64,000 nt of DNA. Origin: Peribacillus simplex. Lineage in GTDB: Bacteria; Bacillota; Bacilli; Bacillales; DSM-1321. Below the pieces are notes generated by a model. The model saw only the letters and a program-made list of their open reading frames with translations. It was not told the origin of the DNA and did not search any database. The stretch covers positions 744,001 through 808,000 of the forward strand of contig NZ_FTMX01000001.1 of assembly GCF_900156045.1 (NCBI RefSeq), read 5' to 3'. Positions 18,444 through 29,073 of this stretch are shown piece by piece. The position numbers and the translations under genes were made by a program. Positions within the stretch are counted from its first letter, which is position 1. The number at the start of each line of letters is the position of its first letter.

Positions 18444-20749
18444 ATGGCTAGACATCTTATTTTACTAGCCGTTTCGGCTACATTTGGTGTTACGGCCCAT
18501 TCTTTTTTTAATGTGAGGCTGCTGATCATTATCCTTATTTTTCTCTGTTTCCTTTATTTTTCTGTGGGGTTAAGCGTGAAGGCCCTTAGTTTTCATTTGG
18601 TGATCATGGGGATATTTTTAGGGGCCGCCTCCTTCTCCGATCACCGAAATAAAACTGCCTATCATGGAACGGAAAGCCGCTTTATCATCACATTTACCGA
18701 CCAACCGAATATAGATGGAAATTCGTTAAAAGGATTCGTGCGCAGTGAGAAAGGTGAACGGCTCGTGCTTCGTTATAAAATCACAACCGAATTGGAACAG
18801 GAAAAGCTGAGTCGGTTTCTGCGAATCGGTTTATCTTGTCCGGCAGAAGGGACATTGCAAATTCCCGACAAAAATAGGAATGAAAACAGTTTCGATTACC
18901 AGCGTTATCTTTTCCGCCAAGGCATCCAATGGATATTCAAAGCGAATTCCATTTCATTTGAAGAATGCAAAAAGGCTGGAAACTCGATTCCAGTTTCGAT
19001 TCGTAATTTGCGCCTGAAGGGAATTACGTATATTAGGGAACACTTTCCGGAAGAATCGAGTGGTTTTGTCACAGCTCTCATATTCGGCGACCAGTCATAT
19101 ATAGATGAAGGTGACCTTACTAATTATCAGCGGTTGGGTCTTGTTCATTTACTGGCGATTTCCGGTCTCCATGTCAGTTTTTTAACGGGATGTTATTTTA
19201 CTTCGGCATCAGGGTTGGGATTACACGTGAAAGAATGATGGTGGCCATCTTAATCTTCCTTCCGGTTTACATGTTACTTTCAGGTGCCAGTCCATCTGTG
19301 GTGAGATCCTGTTTAATGGCTATGCTTTTCTTTCTAATCCTGCTATTCAAGAAGCGGATCTCGGCGGGTGCCGCAATCGGATCGACTTATATGGCATTAT
19401 TGTTTCTTCGGCCTAATATGATCTATGATATAGGTTTTCAGCTTTCATTCGCCGTCACTTTCTCCATTATCATGTCTTCAAGCATTTTCTTACAATATCC
19501 TAAGAAAACAGCGCAGCTATTCATCATCAGTTCCATCTGCCAATTGGCAGCCCTTCCGATTTTGCTTTTTCACTTTTTTGAAGTATCCTTTCTTGGTGTG
19601 TTTCTAAACGTATTGTATGTTCCGCTTTATTCCATCATATTGCTGCCACTCTCACTGATTTCCCTCCTTATCCATTTATTGCTGCCTCCCTTGGGGCAAC
19701 TCCTCATATCATTATTGAACTTCACATTCGTACTCTGCAATAAAGCCGCGGATGCAGCATCGGATTTGCCGCTGGCTTCCATTCCGTTTGGAAAACCACC
19801 TTTCATCATGATGGCATTACTCGTTATTTCCCTTTTAGGGCTATACCTGACTTGGGATGTATCTTTTGAAAAAAGTAAAACCTGGTGCGGAATAATGATT
19901 GTCCTTTTGCTTCTTCAATATAATTTACAAAGGTTCTCTCCTTTTGGTGAAGTACAAATCCTCGACGTTGGACAAGGTGACTCCATTTTAATTATCCTGC
20001 CGTTCAATCGCGGCAATTATTTGATCGATACGGGTGGGCAAATTACATTTCCAATCGACACGTGGGCAAAAAAGCGAAAGAAGTTCAACACCGCGGATGA
20101 TATCATTATTCCATTATTGAAAAGTAAGGGAATCCACCAATTGGACAAACTCATTTTAACCCATCCGGATGCAGATCATATGGGGAGTGCAAAAGAATTG
20201 ATTGGAAATTTCAAAGTTGGGGAGATCATCATTGGAGGCTGGAGTGAAGAGCAATATAGGGAAATGGATTTTGTATCCATGGCAAGAGATAAAAAAATGA
20301 AAATGACTGTCCTGAGAAGGGGGGACCATTGGGTGGCGGGCGGAGCGCCGTTTGCTGTGCTAAGTCCATATGAGAAAAAAGAAAATAAGAATGATGCATC
20401 CATAGTTCTATTCACGGAGCTTGGGGGATTGTCATGGTTATTAACCGGTGATATGGGAGAAGAAGGGGAAAAGGAACTATTGAGCACATTTCCGCAGTTG
20501 CATGCGGATATCTTGAAGGTTGGACATCATGGCAGTAAAACTTCTTCTTCCGCGGCCTTCCTTGAACAGATACAGCCGAAAGCGGCGCTTATTTCAGTTG
20601 GAAAAGATAATCGCTACGGTCACCCTCATGGAGATGTAATTGGGAATCTTGAGAAAAATGGCATAAAGGTGTTCAGGACGGACGAGGATGGTTCTATTAT
20701 TTACAAGTATTACAAAAGCAGTGGAACCTTTCGGAAGACACTCCCATAG
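18444..20749 (+). pseudogene. comEC: comEC, DNA uptake channel, interrupted by a -1 frame change
   Basis: ComEC forms the channel for single-stranded DNA import. The coding sequence lies in two frames. The first (18444-19238) covers the N-terminal DUF4131 part and the start of the Competence domain (HLLAISGLHVSFLTG); the second (from 19190) continues with MLFYFGIRVGITRERMM through the membrane helices to the metallo-beta-lactamase-like domain (LDVGQGDSILI, LTHPDADHMGS, GHHGSKTSSS). Together they make roughly 770 residues, the B. subtilis ComEC size, and the rest is intact. Explanations: a lost base near the GGG at 19187-19189, a sequencing error, or frameshifting at the T TTT TTA heptamer just upstream. 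Confidence 0.9.
19178..19184 (+). other. In-phase T TTT TTA slippery heptamer in comEC
   Basis: In the upstream comEC frame the codons read AGT TTT TTA ACG, so the heptamer T TTT TTA has the X XXY YYZ phase used for -1 ribosomal frameshifting. A -1 slip here gives AAC GGG ATG TTA, joining exactly the frame of the second half. This may be coincidence with a simple deletion. Confidence 0.5.
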
Positions 20750-20825
20750 TATGTAGAAAATCAAAAAGAAAGAGACTGCAGCGGCAGCCTCCATCAGGAA
20801 AAATAAGTGCATGTAGTTAAAGAAA

Positions 20826-20960
20826 TCAGGATCCGACAGCTTTAATGACGACCGCTATGGTGAACATGGCAGCGAAAAATACAAAAGAACCGATGAATCC
20901 TATAGCGGAATCAGCGACGTCATCTGTTTTTGACTGAACATTCTTTTCGAATTCGTTCAT
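20826..20960 (-). CDS. yqzM: YqzM family small membrane protein
   Basis: A 44-residue protein: acidic head MNEFEKNVQSKTDDVADS, one membrane helix (GFIGSFVFFAAMFTIAVVI) and the tail KAVGS. It resembles B. subtilis YqzM in sequence and position, between comEC and holA. TAGGAGGGG precedes the ATG. Function unknown. Confidence 0.9.
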   Translation of the reverse strand: MNEFEKNVQSKTDDVADSAIGFIGSFVFFAAMFTIAVVIKAVGS

Positions 20961-21302
20961 TATTTACCCCTCCTATTTCTGCTAATAGTATAAAACATTA
21001 CCAAAAAAAAATCTACAGGCTTCATTCCTTCATTTCCTTTACTGACAAGAGTTGACACAAATAGTTTGGGATTTTGAGGTCAAAATAAAAGTACAAACAA
21101 AGTAAGCGAAAGAGAAAAGCTCATTTTTTGTTCTACATGAATACTCTACCCGCTTTCAAGGGAGATTACCCGGGCCTTTCTTGAAAGTGTTCATATAGAT
21201 CCGGAACTAGCCCTTTTTAGGGCTAGTTCCCTTTATAGCTTGTCAAATGGTCCATCCACCTATACCATTAGAGAAGAATACATAGTAAAGAGGCGGATTC
21301 TA
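20961..21302. other. Gene-free stretch upstream of holA with two hairpins
   Basis: Holds the yqzM ribosome site and promoter region, a hairpin at 21153-21187 (CTTTCAAG / CTTGAAAG, large loop) and a very stable one at 21203-21230 (GGAACTAGCCC / GGGCTAGTTCC, loop TTTTTA). The second is followed by CTTTAT, a poor T-run, so it may be a weak terminator or part of the holA leader. No ORF with a ribosome site seen. Confidence 0.6.
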
Positions 21303-22316
21303 TTGGTATTAGACGTTTGGAAAAGTATAAAAAAAGGGCAATTCGCGCCGGTATACTTGTTATATGGGACAGAAGCCTATCTTATTAATGAAACGAAGCA
21401 GCTATTGATCGAGAATGTCCTTCACGAAGATGAGATGGATTTTAACTTTGCTCAATTTGATTTAGAAGAGACGCCTGTTGAAACTGCGCTTGAGGATGTC
21501 GAAACCCTCCCGTTCATCGGGGAAAGGCGCCTTGTTTTCATGCAAAACCCATTTTTTTTGACAGCTGAAAAAACAAAGTCAAGAGTTGAACATAATGTGA
21601 AAAGACTGGAAGCGTATTTGGCCGACCCGGTCCCTTATTCTATTGTCGTATTGACCGCACCTTATGAGAAACTGGATGAACGAAAAAAAATCACCAAGGA
21701 ACTGAAGCGTAAGGCAGTTCTTGTTGAAGCGAAGAAGCTTGGTGATCACGAGTTAAAGGGGTGGGTGAAGGAGAGGGTCGAAGCTTCTTCAGTCCAGATA
21801 GATGAGCAGGCAACAGAGCTTTTACTTGAACTTGCAGGAACGAATCTGATGATGCTGACGAATGAACTGGATAAAATGGTGCTTTATGCAGAAGCTGATA
21901 AACATATTACGGTTGAGATAGTGGAAAAGCTGGTCGCTAAATCCCTTGAACAGAATATCTTCACGCTTGTTGATCATGTGTTACAGCGAAAGATGGAGAG
22001 TGCCATGACGATTCTGCACGATCTTCTCAGGCAGAATGAAGAGCCCATCAAGATCTTGAGTGTCATTGCAGGTCAGGTCAGGCTCATGTATCAAGTGAAG
22101 GAGCTTTCCCGTCAGGGCTATAGCCAGCAAAAAATTGCGGGTCAACTGAAGGTGCACCCTTACCGGGTAAAGCTGGCACTTGAAAAGACGGGGAAATTCC
22201 AGGAACGCGAACTGTTGAGCATCATGAACGACTTGGCGGAAGCGGATTATAAAATGAAGACCGGCCAAGCAGATAAGGCAATCACGCTTGAACTGCTGCT
22301 TCTAAAAATTAGATGA
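21303..22316 (+). CDS. holA: DNA polymerase III delta subunit
   Basis: Clamp-loader subunit that opens the sliding clamp. 337 residues in the order AAA+-like N-terminal domain (PVYLLYGTEAYLI), ...LEQNIFTLVDHVLQRK, and the C-terminal collar (QNEEPIKILSVIAGQVRLMYQ, LKVHPYRVKLALEK), matching B. subtilis YqeN. The start was set at TTG 21303 because the resulting MVLDVWKSIKKG aligns with B. subtilis and AGAGGCGGA precedes it; the frame runs 21 codons further upstream with no good site. Confidence 0.93.
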   Translation: MVLDVWKSIKKGQFAPVYLLYGTEAYLINETKQLLIENVLHEDEMDFNFAQFDLEETPVETALEDVETLPFIGERRLVFMQNPFFLTAEKTKSRVEHNVKRLEAYLADPVPYSIVVLTAPYEKLDERKKITKELKRKAVLVEAKKLGDHELKGWVKERVEASSVQIDEQATELLLELAGTNLMMLTNELDKMVLYAEADKHITVEIVEKLVAKSLEQNIFTLVDHVLQRKMESAMTILHDLLRQNEEPIKILSVIAGQVRLMYQVKELSRQGYSQQKIAGQLKVHPYRVKLALEKTGKFQERELLSIMNDLAEADYKMKTGQADKAITLELLLLKIR

Positions 22317-22350
22317 TAAAAAAGGTGGCAGATATCCTGTCACCTTTTTT
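22317..22350 (+). terminator. Intrinsic terminator after holA
   Basis: AAAAAGGTG(G)CAG / CTGTCACCTTTTTT stem beginning directly at the holA stop codon. Confidence 0.85.
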
Positions 22351-22369
22351 ATGCATAAAACGGCACAAA

Positions 22370-22396
22370 AAAAACGATCCGATTGGATCGTTTATT
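22370..22396 (-). terminator. Intrinsic terminator after rpsT
   Basis: AAACGATCC / GGATCGTTT stem with loop GATT; on the minus strand it is followed by a run of eight T. Confidence 0.88.
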
Positions 22397-22404
22397 TTTT
22401 GTCA

Positions 22405-22671
22405 TTATGCGTTAAGAGCGTTAAGTCTTTTCGCTAAACGAGATTTTTTACGGGCTGCCGCATTTTTATGGATTAATCCTTTAGATGCAGCTTTGTCTAA
22501 TTTCACAGCAGCTGTTAAAAGAGCTTCTTTAGCAGCTTCAACGTTTTCACCAGCTAATGCAACCTCAGCGTTTTTCACTGAAGTACGCATAGTTGATCTA
22601 ACAGTAATGTTATGAACGCGTTTTTTGTCGTTAATTTTCACACGTTTAATAGCAGATTTAATGTTTGGCAT
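22405..22671 (-). CDS. rpsT: 30S ribosomal protein S20
   Basis: 88-residue basic ribosomal protein; MPNIKSAIKRVKINDKKRVHN and the Lys/Arg-rich HKNAAARKKSRLAKRLN end are typical. TAGGAGGTGAACGGA supports the start at 22671, not an in-frame ATG three codons earlier. Transcribed opposite to holA and gpr, as in B. subtilis. Confidence 0.97.
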   Translation of the reverse strand: MPNIKSAIKRVKINDKKRVHNITVRSTMRTSVKNAEVALAGENVEAAKEALLTAAVKLDKAASKGLIHKNAAARKKSRLAKRLNALNA

Positions 22672-22945
22672 TCCGTTCACCTCCTACAAAGAAATCGAGA
22701 TTATATGAACTCGACTTTTCAAATCCATATCAAATAGCACAAGTGATATTCTATCAGACTGCTCATAAATATGCAATACTTCAGATTGAGAATCGAAAAG
22801 GAATTATAATTTCGGGAATAAATTCATCTCGTCATCACTCATTGTACCAAAAAAATGAATAATAAAAAAGCAAAAATGACAGAATGTTTAAGAGAGACTA
22901 TTGAAAATACTAGATTAGATACAATTCAAACATCAGGAGGCCGTT

Positions 22946-24064
22946 ATGGAGAATAATTTGGACCTTAGTGAATACGGAATTCGTACAGATTTGGCGATAG
23001 AAGCAAAGGAAATTGCGCTTGAACATAAAGGTGTTGTAGAGGAAGTTGATGTATCCCGTATCGAAGGGGTCATTATTAAGGAAAAAGAAGTGGATGATCT
23101 GAAGGTATCCTTGGTAGAGGTCACGGCAGAGGGTGAAAAAGAAATCGGTAAGAAACAGGGCAGTTACTTGACCATCGAAGTGCAGGGCATCCGCCAGCAG
23201 GATACGGAAACGCAGCAGCGGGTGGAAAAGGTGTTCGCCAACGAACTGGCTTACTTCTTGAAACGGAATAAAATCACTAAAGAAAGCAGTTGTTTGGTTG
23301 TAGGTCTTGGTAATTGGAATGTTACTCCCGATGCTCTTGGACCAGCAGTCGTTGAAAACCTTGTAGTCACAAGGCATTTGTTCGAATTGCAGCCGGAGTC
23401 CGTCAAGGAAGGCTATCGGCCGGTCAGTGCGATTTCCCCCGGGGTGATGGGGATTACGGGAATCGAGACGAGTGACATCATTAAAGGAGTCATCGAAAAA
23501 AGTAATCCTGATTTCCTGATCGTCGTTGACGCATTGGCTGCGCGTTCGATCGAACGGGTGAATTCCACGATTCAAATTACGGATACAGGTATCCATCCAG
23601 GGTCTGGTGTTGGAAATAAACGAAAAGAATTGAGCCAGGATACACTGGGAGTTCCTGTTATAGCAATTGGAATACCTACCGTCGTGGATGCCGTATCAAT
23701 TGCCAGCGATACGATAGATTATATTTTGAAGCACTTTGGCAAGGAACTGAATGAAGGGGACAGACCATCACGATCGTTGGCACCCGCTGGATTCAGTTTT
23801 GGGAAACGCACGAAATTGACCGAAGAGGATATGCCAGGTGAAAAGGAACGCCAAACCTTCTTGGGAATGATAGGTGTCCTCCCTGATGAAGAGAAACGGA
23901 AATTGATTTATGAGGTGCTGTCACCGCTTGGTCAAAATTTAATGGTTACACCGAAAGAAGTCGATGTTTTCATTGAGGATATGGCCAATTTGATAGCCAA
24001 TGGTTTAAATGCAGCCTTGCATCATTCAATAAATCAGGATAATACCGGCTACTACACCCGTTAA
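22946..24064 (+). CDS. gpr: Spore germination protease GPR
   Basis: Aspartate-type protease that degrades the small acid-soluble DNA-binding proteins during germination. 372 residues; begins [17 protein letters not shown], where autoprocessing removes a short N-terminal peptide. Conserved blocks include [22 protein letters not shown] and [19 protein letters not shown]-like site (CAGGAGG) before the ATG. In B. subtilis it is made in the forespore under SigF/SigG; a matching promoter here (GAATG ... AATACTA) has imperfect spacing and I do not list it. Confidence 0.95.
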   Translation: MENNLDLSEYGIRTDLAIEAKEIALEHKGVVEEVDVSRIEGVIIKEKEVDDLKVSLVEVTAEGEKEIGKKQGSYLTIEVQGIRQQDTETQQRVEKVFANELAYFLKRNKITKESSCLVVGLGNWNVTPDALGPAVVENLVVTRHLFELQPESVKEGYRPVSAISPGVMGITGIETSDIIKGVIEKSNPDFLIVVDALAARSIERVNSTIQITDTGIHPGSGVGNKRKELSQDTLGVPVIAIGIPTVVDAVSIASDTIDYILKHFGKELNEGDRPSRSLAPAGFSFGKRTKLTEEDMPGEKERQTFLGMIGVLPDEEKRKLIYEVLSPLGQNLMVTPKEVDVFIEDMANLIANGLNAALHHSINQDNTGYYTR

Positions 24065-24150
24065 ATCACTTTCAGTGCCCAAAAATGGTGTTCTACCCTT
24101 TCTAGCAAAGTCATAGTTATTAATAGACAAGCTATAGAGAGGGTGGAAGG

Positions 24151-25350
24151 ATGAAAAGAAGAAATTCCCCAGGAATCATAACAGCCGTTCACGGATCAAC
24201 AATAATAAAAACTTTTCTAGGTATTCTCGCCTTGCTTCTTTTTGTTTTTTCAGTCAGTGGGGTCATGACTTCCCTAAGACCGGAGTATCGGATATCTTCT
24301 AATTCCGTACATACTGTAGCCAACCAATTCTCGGGAAAAATGCTGTTCTCGATGCTGGCCAATGAAAACCATTATCTTTTAAATGCCCTTCCGGAAGGTA
24401 AGCAGGAATCAGTGATCACGAATCAATTGATAAAAGTCGCGACAAACATTTCACTCGAGGACCCGCGAAGTTTACTTGGCAGGGAACTACCTGGCTTTTC
24501 GATTTTTGATAATGAGATCCTCGTTGCTGGGGAAGGAACGAATTATACGAATATGCCGTACGAATCCTCGCCGCCAGTAGACGTCCTGAATGAAGAAAGG
24601 GATGCATCCCTGCAAAATCTCGATGGGATTGAAGAACCGGAAAAAGGAGTGGCCAATCAGCCGAAACAAACGACCAATGGACGGAAGGTGGTCGAGATAT
24701 ACCATAGCCATAACCGAGAATCGTACCTTCCTTATTTAAAAGGCGTGACCAATCCGGATCTGGCCTACCATTCTAAAATCAATATTACGAAACTTGGGGA
24801 ACGGATGGTTGAAGATCTGGCTGATAAGGGGATTGGTTCCTCGCTCGATAAAACGGATATCATGGGAAATCTCAATAATAAAGGCTTGAATTATGCCAAA
24901 TCCTATCAAGAATCCCGAAAGTCTGTTCAGACGGCATTGGCCACTAACAAAGATCTAGAATATATGATTGATATCCATCGTGATTCGAAACGAAAAAAAC
25001 ATACGACCATTAACATTAACGGTAAAGATTATGCCAAGATTGCCTTCGTGATCGGGGGCAATAACCCGAACTTCGAAAAAAATGCCGCGCTTGCCAATAA
25101 GCTTCATAAAGCTTTGGAGAAAAAATACCCTGGGATTTCACGCGGGGTTATGAAACAAGGCGGAGCGGGGCAGAATGGAGTATACAATCAGGATTTATCA
25201 GGCAATTCCATGCTCATTGAAATTGGCGGTGTTGATAATACTTTCGAGGAAATGTACTTGACCGTTGATGCCTTTAGCGATGTTTTCAGTGAGTTTTACT
25301 GGGATGCCAAAGCAGTGGATAACCCGACCGGGGATTCGGAAGCGAAGTAA
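24151..25350 (+). CDS. spoIIP: Stage II sporulation protein P (SpoIIP)
   Basis: Peptidoglycan amidase and endopeptidase that with SpoIID and SpoIIM drives engulfment of the forespore. 399 residues: N-terminal membrane anchor (about 18-40), a variable linker rich in Glu/Pro (residues 145-180), then the catalytic domain with EIYHSHNRESYLPYL, MIDIHRDS and LIEIGGVDNTFEEM, holding the zinc His/Glu residues. AGGGTGGAAGG site. Follows gpr and is followed by yqxA, as in B. subtilis. Confidence 0.94.
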   Translation: MKRRNSPGIITAVHGSTIIKTFLGILALLLFVFSVSGVMTSLRPEYRISSNSVHTVANQFSGKMLFSMLANENHYLLNALPEGKQESVITNQLIKVATNISLEDPRSLLGRELPGFSIFDNEILVAGEGTNYTNMPYESSPPVDVLNEERDASLQNLDGIEEPEKGVANQPKQTTNGRKVVEIYHSHNRESYLPYLKGVTNPDLAYHSKINITKLGERMVEDLADKGIGSSLDKTDIMGNLNNKGLNYAKSYQESRKSVQTALATNKDLEYMIDIHRDSKRKKHTTININGKDYAKIAFVIGGNNPNFEKNAALANKLHKALEKKYPGISRGVMKQGGAGQNGVYNQDLSGNSMLIEIGGVDNTFEEMYLTVDAFSDVFSEFYWDAKAVDNPTGDSEAK

Positions 25351-25372
25351 TTTGAAAGGGGTTCTCTTAATC

Positions 25373-25696
25373 ATGGTTCGATTTTGGTTGAAATGTACAG
25401 GGATCGTGCTCGTATTATTTTTAGGTGTTCTAATCGGGATGCAGCAAGCGAACGACGGGATGAAAAAAATGAAGGGGTATGAAGATCCCTCTTTGAATAG
25501 TGCATTCATTATTAACCAATCGGACCAAGGGGAGATGGAAGCGGATATCCTTGGCGAAAAAGTAACAAGTCATGATTTGGAGACGAAAAAAGAGAAACTT
25601 GAAGAAATGAAGGCCTTCAACTTTTTTTCATCGATCGGCAAAACGCTTGGAGAGTCCATATCAGGTGCCTTTCAAGCTCTGATTAATATGATTTAG
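25373..25696 (+). CDS. yqxA: YqxA-like protein (DUF3679)
   Basis: 107 residues: one N-terminal membrane helix (about 8-23) followed by a soluble tail with NDGMKKMKGYEDPSL. The frame is open 36 codons upstream inside spoIIP, but AAAGGGG precedes 25373. Always found next to spoIIP/lepA in Bacillus; function unknown. Confidence 0.85.
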   Translation: MVRFWLKCTGIVLVLFLGVLIGMQQANDGMKKMKGYEDPSLNSAFIINQSDQGEMEADILGEKVTSHDLETKKEKLEEMKAFNFFSSIGKTLGESISGAFQALINMI

Positions 25697-25724
25697 GTAT
25701 GAAATAAGTTGAGTGGGCCCTGCC

Positions 25725-25763
25725 AAAAGGCTGCATCCGAATCCGGAATGCAGCCTTTTTTTA
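25725..25763 (+). terminator. Intrinsic terminator after yqxA
   Basis: AAAAGGCTGCATCCG / CGGAATGCAGCCTTTT stem followed by a T7 run. Confidence 0.9.
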
Positions 25764-25803
25764 TCCTTTGCCCTGCAATGATGCTTCTTTTGTAACTATT
25801 CTG

Positions 25804-25832
25804 TTGAATCTTGCATTTTCTATTGATATAAT
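25804..25832 (+). promoter_or_regulatory. SigA-type promoter of lepA
   Basis: TTGAAT (25804-25809), 17 bases, TATAAT (25827-25832). Confidence 0.75.
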
Positions 25833-25872
25833 AAAAAATAGTGTATTGTGTCGACTAGTGGGAGTGAACGTC

Positions 25873-27708
25873 ATGAATAGAGAAGAAAAATTAAAAAGAC
25901 AATCAAAAATTCGTAACTTTTCCATCATCGCTCATATTGATCATGGTAAATCTACATTGGCGGATCGTATCATTGAAAAAACGAACGCCATGACTCAGCG
26001 TGAAATGAAGAGTCAGCTGTTGGATTCCATGGATTTAGAGCGTGAGCGTGGAATTACGATTAAATTGAATGCGATTCAATTGAAATATAACGCGAAAGAT
26101 GGAGAAGAATATATCTTCCATCTTATTGATACACCGGGACATGTCGATTTTACGTATGAAGTGTCACGAAGCCTTGCAGCGTGTGAAGGCGCTGTCCTTG
26201 TTGTCGATGCGGCACAGGGTATCGAGGCCCAAACGCTTGCAAATGTGTATCTAGCTTTGGACAATAACCTTGAAATCATTCCGGTCATCAATAAAATTGA
26301 TTTGCCGAGTGCAGATCCGGAACGGGTGCGTGGAGAAATCGAGGAAGTGATCGGATTGGATGCTTCCGATGCAGTCCTGGCTTCGGCTAAAGCCGGAATC
26401 GGAATCGAGGAGATTTTGGAACAGGTCGTTGAATTGGTTCCAGCTCCACAAGGTGATCCAGAAGCTCCTTTCAAGGCGCTTATTTTCGATTCACTGTTTG
26501 ATGCGTACCGCGGTGTAGTTGCCTATATCCGTGTTGTCGAGGGGTCCGTTAAAGTGGGCGACAAAATCAAAATGATGTCCACTGGCAAGGAATTCGATGT
26601 TACCGAACTGGGTGTCTTCAACCCTAAGACCCAGCTGTTGGATGAACTGAACGTCGGTGATGTAGGTTTCCTTACTGCATCCATTAAAAACGTTGGTGAT
26701 ACGACTGTTGGTGATACGATTACAAGTGCCGTGAATAGTGCGACAGAACCATTGCCGGGCTACAGGAAGATGAATCCGATGGTATATTGCGGTTTATACC
26801 CGATTGACGCATCGAAATTCAATGATTTACGGGATGCATTGGAGAAATTGGAATTGAACGATTCAGCGCTCCAGTTCGAAGCGGAATCATCGCAAGCATT
26901 GGGCTTCGGTTTCCGTTGCGGATTCCTTGGACTCCTTCATATGGAAATTATCCAGGAACGGATTGAACGAGAATTCAAAATCGATCTGATCACCACTGCA
27001 CCTAGTGTTATTTATGATGTGGTCCAAACAGACGGAACGGTCCTGAAAGTGGATAACCCGTCTAATATGCCTGATGCTCAAAAGATCGAACGGGTCGAGG
27101 AGCCATATGTCAAAGCAACGATGATGGCACCGACGGAGTTTGTTGGGGCGATCATGGAGATCTGTCAAAATAAACGGGGTAACTTCATTGATATGGAATA
27201 TATCGATGAGACTCGTGTGAGCATTCATTACGAAATTCCATTATCGGAAATCGTGTATGATTTCTTCGATCAATTGAAATCCAATACAAGAGGCTATGCT
27301 TCATTCGATTATGAGTTGATCGGCTACAAACCGTCCAAGCTTGTGAAGATGGATATCTTATTGAATTCTGAAACTGTCGATGCTTTAAGTTTCATCGTTC
27401 ATAAGGACTTTGCTTATGAACGCGGTAAAGTCATTGTTGAAAAATTGAAGAAGCTGATTCCAAGACAACAATTTGAAGTGCCGATCCAAGCGGCAATCGG
27501 GCAAAAAATCATAGCCCGTTCTTCGATTAGTGCGATGCGCAAAAACGTATTGGCTAAATGTTACGGCGGCGATATTTCCCGTAAACGTAAGTTGCTCGAA
27601 AAACAGAAAGAAGGTAAAAAGCGGATGAAACAAGTAGGTTCCGTTGAAGTGCCGCAAGAAGCTTTCATGGCTGTTTTGAAAATGGATGATACGACACCCA
27701 AAAAATAA
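25873..27708 (+). CDS. lepA: Elongation factor 4 (LepA)
   Basis: Ribosome-associated translational GTPase thought to act in 30S maturation or back-translocation. 611 residues. G1 AHIDHGKS, G2 region ERGITIK, G3 DTPGH, G4 NKID are all present; then domain II, an EF-G-like domain III/V and the LepA-specific C-terminal domain ([23 protein letters not shown]). The frame is open 35 codons upstream, but GGGAGTGA precedes ATG 25873, whose product [10 protein letters not shown] matches the family. Confidence 0.97.
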   Translation: MNREEKLKRQSKIRNFSIIAHIDHGKSTLADRIIEKTNAMTQREMKSQLLDSMDLERERGITIKLNAIQLKYNAKDGEEYIFHLIDTPGHVDFTYEVSRSLAACEGAVLVVDAAQGIEAQTLANVYLALDNNLEIIPVINKIDLPSADPERVRGEIEEVIGLDASDAVLASAKAGIGIEEILEQVVELVPAPQGDPEAPFKALIFDSLFDAYRGVVAYIRVVEGSVKVGDKIKMMSTGKEFDVTELGVFNPKTQLLDELNVGDVGFLTASIKNVGDTTVGDTITSAVNSATEPLPGYRKMNPMVYCGLYPIDASKFNDLRDALEKLELNDSALQFEAESSQALGFGFRCGFLGLLHMEIIQERIEREFKIDLITTAPSVIYDVVQTDGTVLKVDNPSNMPDAQKIERVEEPYVKATMMAPTEFVGAIMEICQNKRGNFIDMEYIDETRVSIHYEIPLSEIVYDFFDQLKSNTRGYASFDYELIGYKPSKLVKMDILLNSETVDALSFIVHKDFAYERGKVIVEKLKKLIPRQQFEVPIQAAIGQKIIARSSISAMRKNVLAKCYGGDISRKRKLLEKQKEGKKRMKQVGSVEVPQEAFMAVLKMDDTTPKK

Positions 27709-27730
27709 ATAAAATAAACGATAGTTAGAA

Positions 27731-27763
27731 AAAAGAGGGTAGAGGAGATCTAGCCTCTTTTTC
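27731..27763 (+). terminator. Intrinsic terminator after lepA
   Basis: AAAAGAGG / CCTCTTTT outer stem with an inner GGTAGA-TCTAGCC pairing; T-run at the end. Confidence 0.75.
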
Positions 27764-27797
27764 TATCGACTCATTCGATTAAAAGGTTGTGAACACA

Positions 27798-28949
27798 ATG
27801 ATCAAAAGCGCCTACCTCCATATACCATTTTGTGAACATATTTGTCATTATTGTGATTTCAATAAAGTATTTTTGCAGGGGCAGCCGGTCGACGAATATT
27901 TACAGATGATGAAAAGGGAAATGGTGATGCAGCTTTCCAAATACCCGACTTCAGGTTTGGATACGGTTTTCGTCGGTGGAGGGACACCGACCTCACTAGA
28001 TGAAAAGCAGCTTGCATTCTTATGTGAAGCAATCAATGAAACCCTACCCTTTGATCCTAAAAAGGCTGAATATACATTCGAAGCCAATCCAGGGGATCTT
28101 TCGAGGGAAAAACTCCAGATACTTTTTGATTCAGGTGTCAATAGACTTAGCTTTGGCGTGCAAAGCTTCAATGATGAATTATTAAAACGAATTGGCCGGA
28201 CTCACCGGGCCTCTGAAGTATATGAAACGATTCAATTGGCCCAAGAGGTTGGCTTTACGAATATAAGCATCGACTTGATTTATGGATTGCCGGGCCAAAC
28301 GATGGAAGATTTCAAGGATACGCTGGATAAAGCGATTGCCCTTCAATTGCCTCATTATTCCAGCTACTCATTGATCGTTGAGCCGAAGACGGTTTTTTAT
28401 AATCAGATGCGAAGGGGTAAATTGAACCTGCCGCCGCAGGAGCTCGAGGCTTCGATGTATGAGAAGCTGATGGAAGAGATGGAGAAGCATGGTCTGCATC
28501 AATATGAAATCAGTAATTTTGCCCGAGCTGGGTTTGAAAGCAGGCACAACCTGACATATTGGGATAATGTGGAATATTATGGGATTGGTGCAGGTGCACA
28601 TGGCTATACTGGAGGTAAAAGGGTGGCCAATCATGGGCCTGTGAAGAAATATATTACGCCATTGCTGGTGAACGAGCTGCCTGTGTTGGAAGAACACCTG
28701 GTACCGCTTCATGAACGGATGGAAGAGGAGATGTTTTTGGGGCTCCGGAAAACGGAAGGAGTTTCATTGGAAATCTTTAAGGGTAAATTTTTTGTTGAAA
28801 TGACGGAGATTTTCAGGAAACCGCTCGAAGAAGGGTCGGTAAAGGGTCTGCTAAAGGTGGAAGACGGGTTTGTACGCCTGACTGAGCAGGGCAAACTGCT
28901 GGGAAATGAAGTGTTCCAATCATTTTTAGGCGTTATTGATTCCGACTGA
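27798..28949 (+). CDS. hemW: Heme chaperone HemW (HemN-like radical SAM protein)
   Basis: 383-residue radical SAM protein. The cluster cysteines are C12, C16 and C19 in CEHICHYCDF; the fourth cysteine of true coproporphyrinogen oxidase HemN (CxxxCxxCxC) is replaced by F21, which marks HemW, a heme-binding chaperone. FVGGGTPTSL and SFGVQSFND follow. A GTG three codons upstream is the alternative start. Called hemN or yqeR in older B. subtilis maps. Lies just upstream of hrcA. Confidence 0.9.
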   Translation: MIKSAYLHIPFCEHICHYCDFNKVFLQGQPVDEYLQMMKREMVMQLSKYPTSGLDTVFVGGGTPTSLDEKQLAFLCEAINETLPFDPKKAEYTFEANPGDLSREKLQILFDSGVNRLSFGVQSFNDELLKRIGRTHRASEVYETIQLAQEVGFTNISIDLIYGLPGQTMEDFKDTLDKAIALQLPHYSSYSLIVEPKTVFYNQMRRGKLNLPPQELEASMYEKLMEEMEKHGLHQYEISNFARAGFESRHNLTYWDNVEYYGIGAGAHGYTGGKRVANHGPVKKYITPLLVNELPVLEEHLVPLHERMEEEMFLGLRKTEGVSLEIFKGKFFVEMTEIFRKPLEEGSVKGLLKVEDGFVRLTEQGKLLGNEVFQSFLGVIDSD

Positions 28950-28993
28950 AGGAAATCTATGTTATTTTAACGGTGATTTAGCGGTTTTCATTG

Positions 28994-29058
28994 TTGACAT
29001 CATAAGCTTCATTTGATAATTTATTAGTATATTAGCACTCGATGAGACAGAGTGCTAA
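28994..29058 (+). promoter_or_regulatory. Heat-shock promoter with perfect CIRCE operator
   Basis: TTGACA (28994-28999) with a likely -10 around 29015-29022 (GATAATTT), then TTAGCACTC (29032-29040), nine bases, GAGTGCTAA (29050-29058). This inverted repeat is the exact CIRCE consensus bound by HrcA, encoded 15 bases downstream, so the operon is autoregulated. The -10 assignment is less sure than the operator. Confidence 0.95.
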
Positions 29059-29073
29059 CAGAGGTGATCATAC

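Noticed and set aside
22873-22945. SigG promoter (GAATG ... AATACTA) for gpr
   Set aside because: The spacer is 19 bases and the -10 lacks its first C, so the match is not convincing although SigF/SigG control is expected.
22910-23596. 228-codon minus-strand ORF
   Set aside because: Lies antisense to the strongly conserved gpr gene and has no ribosome site or recognisable family.
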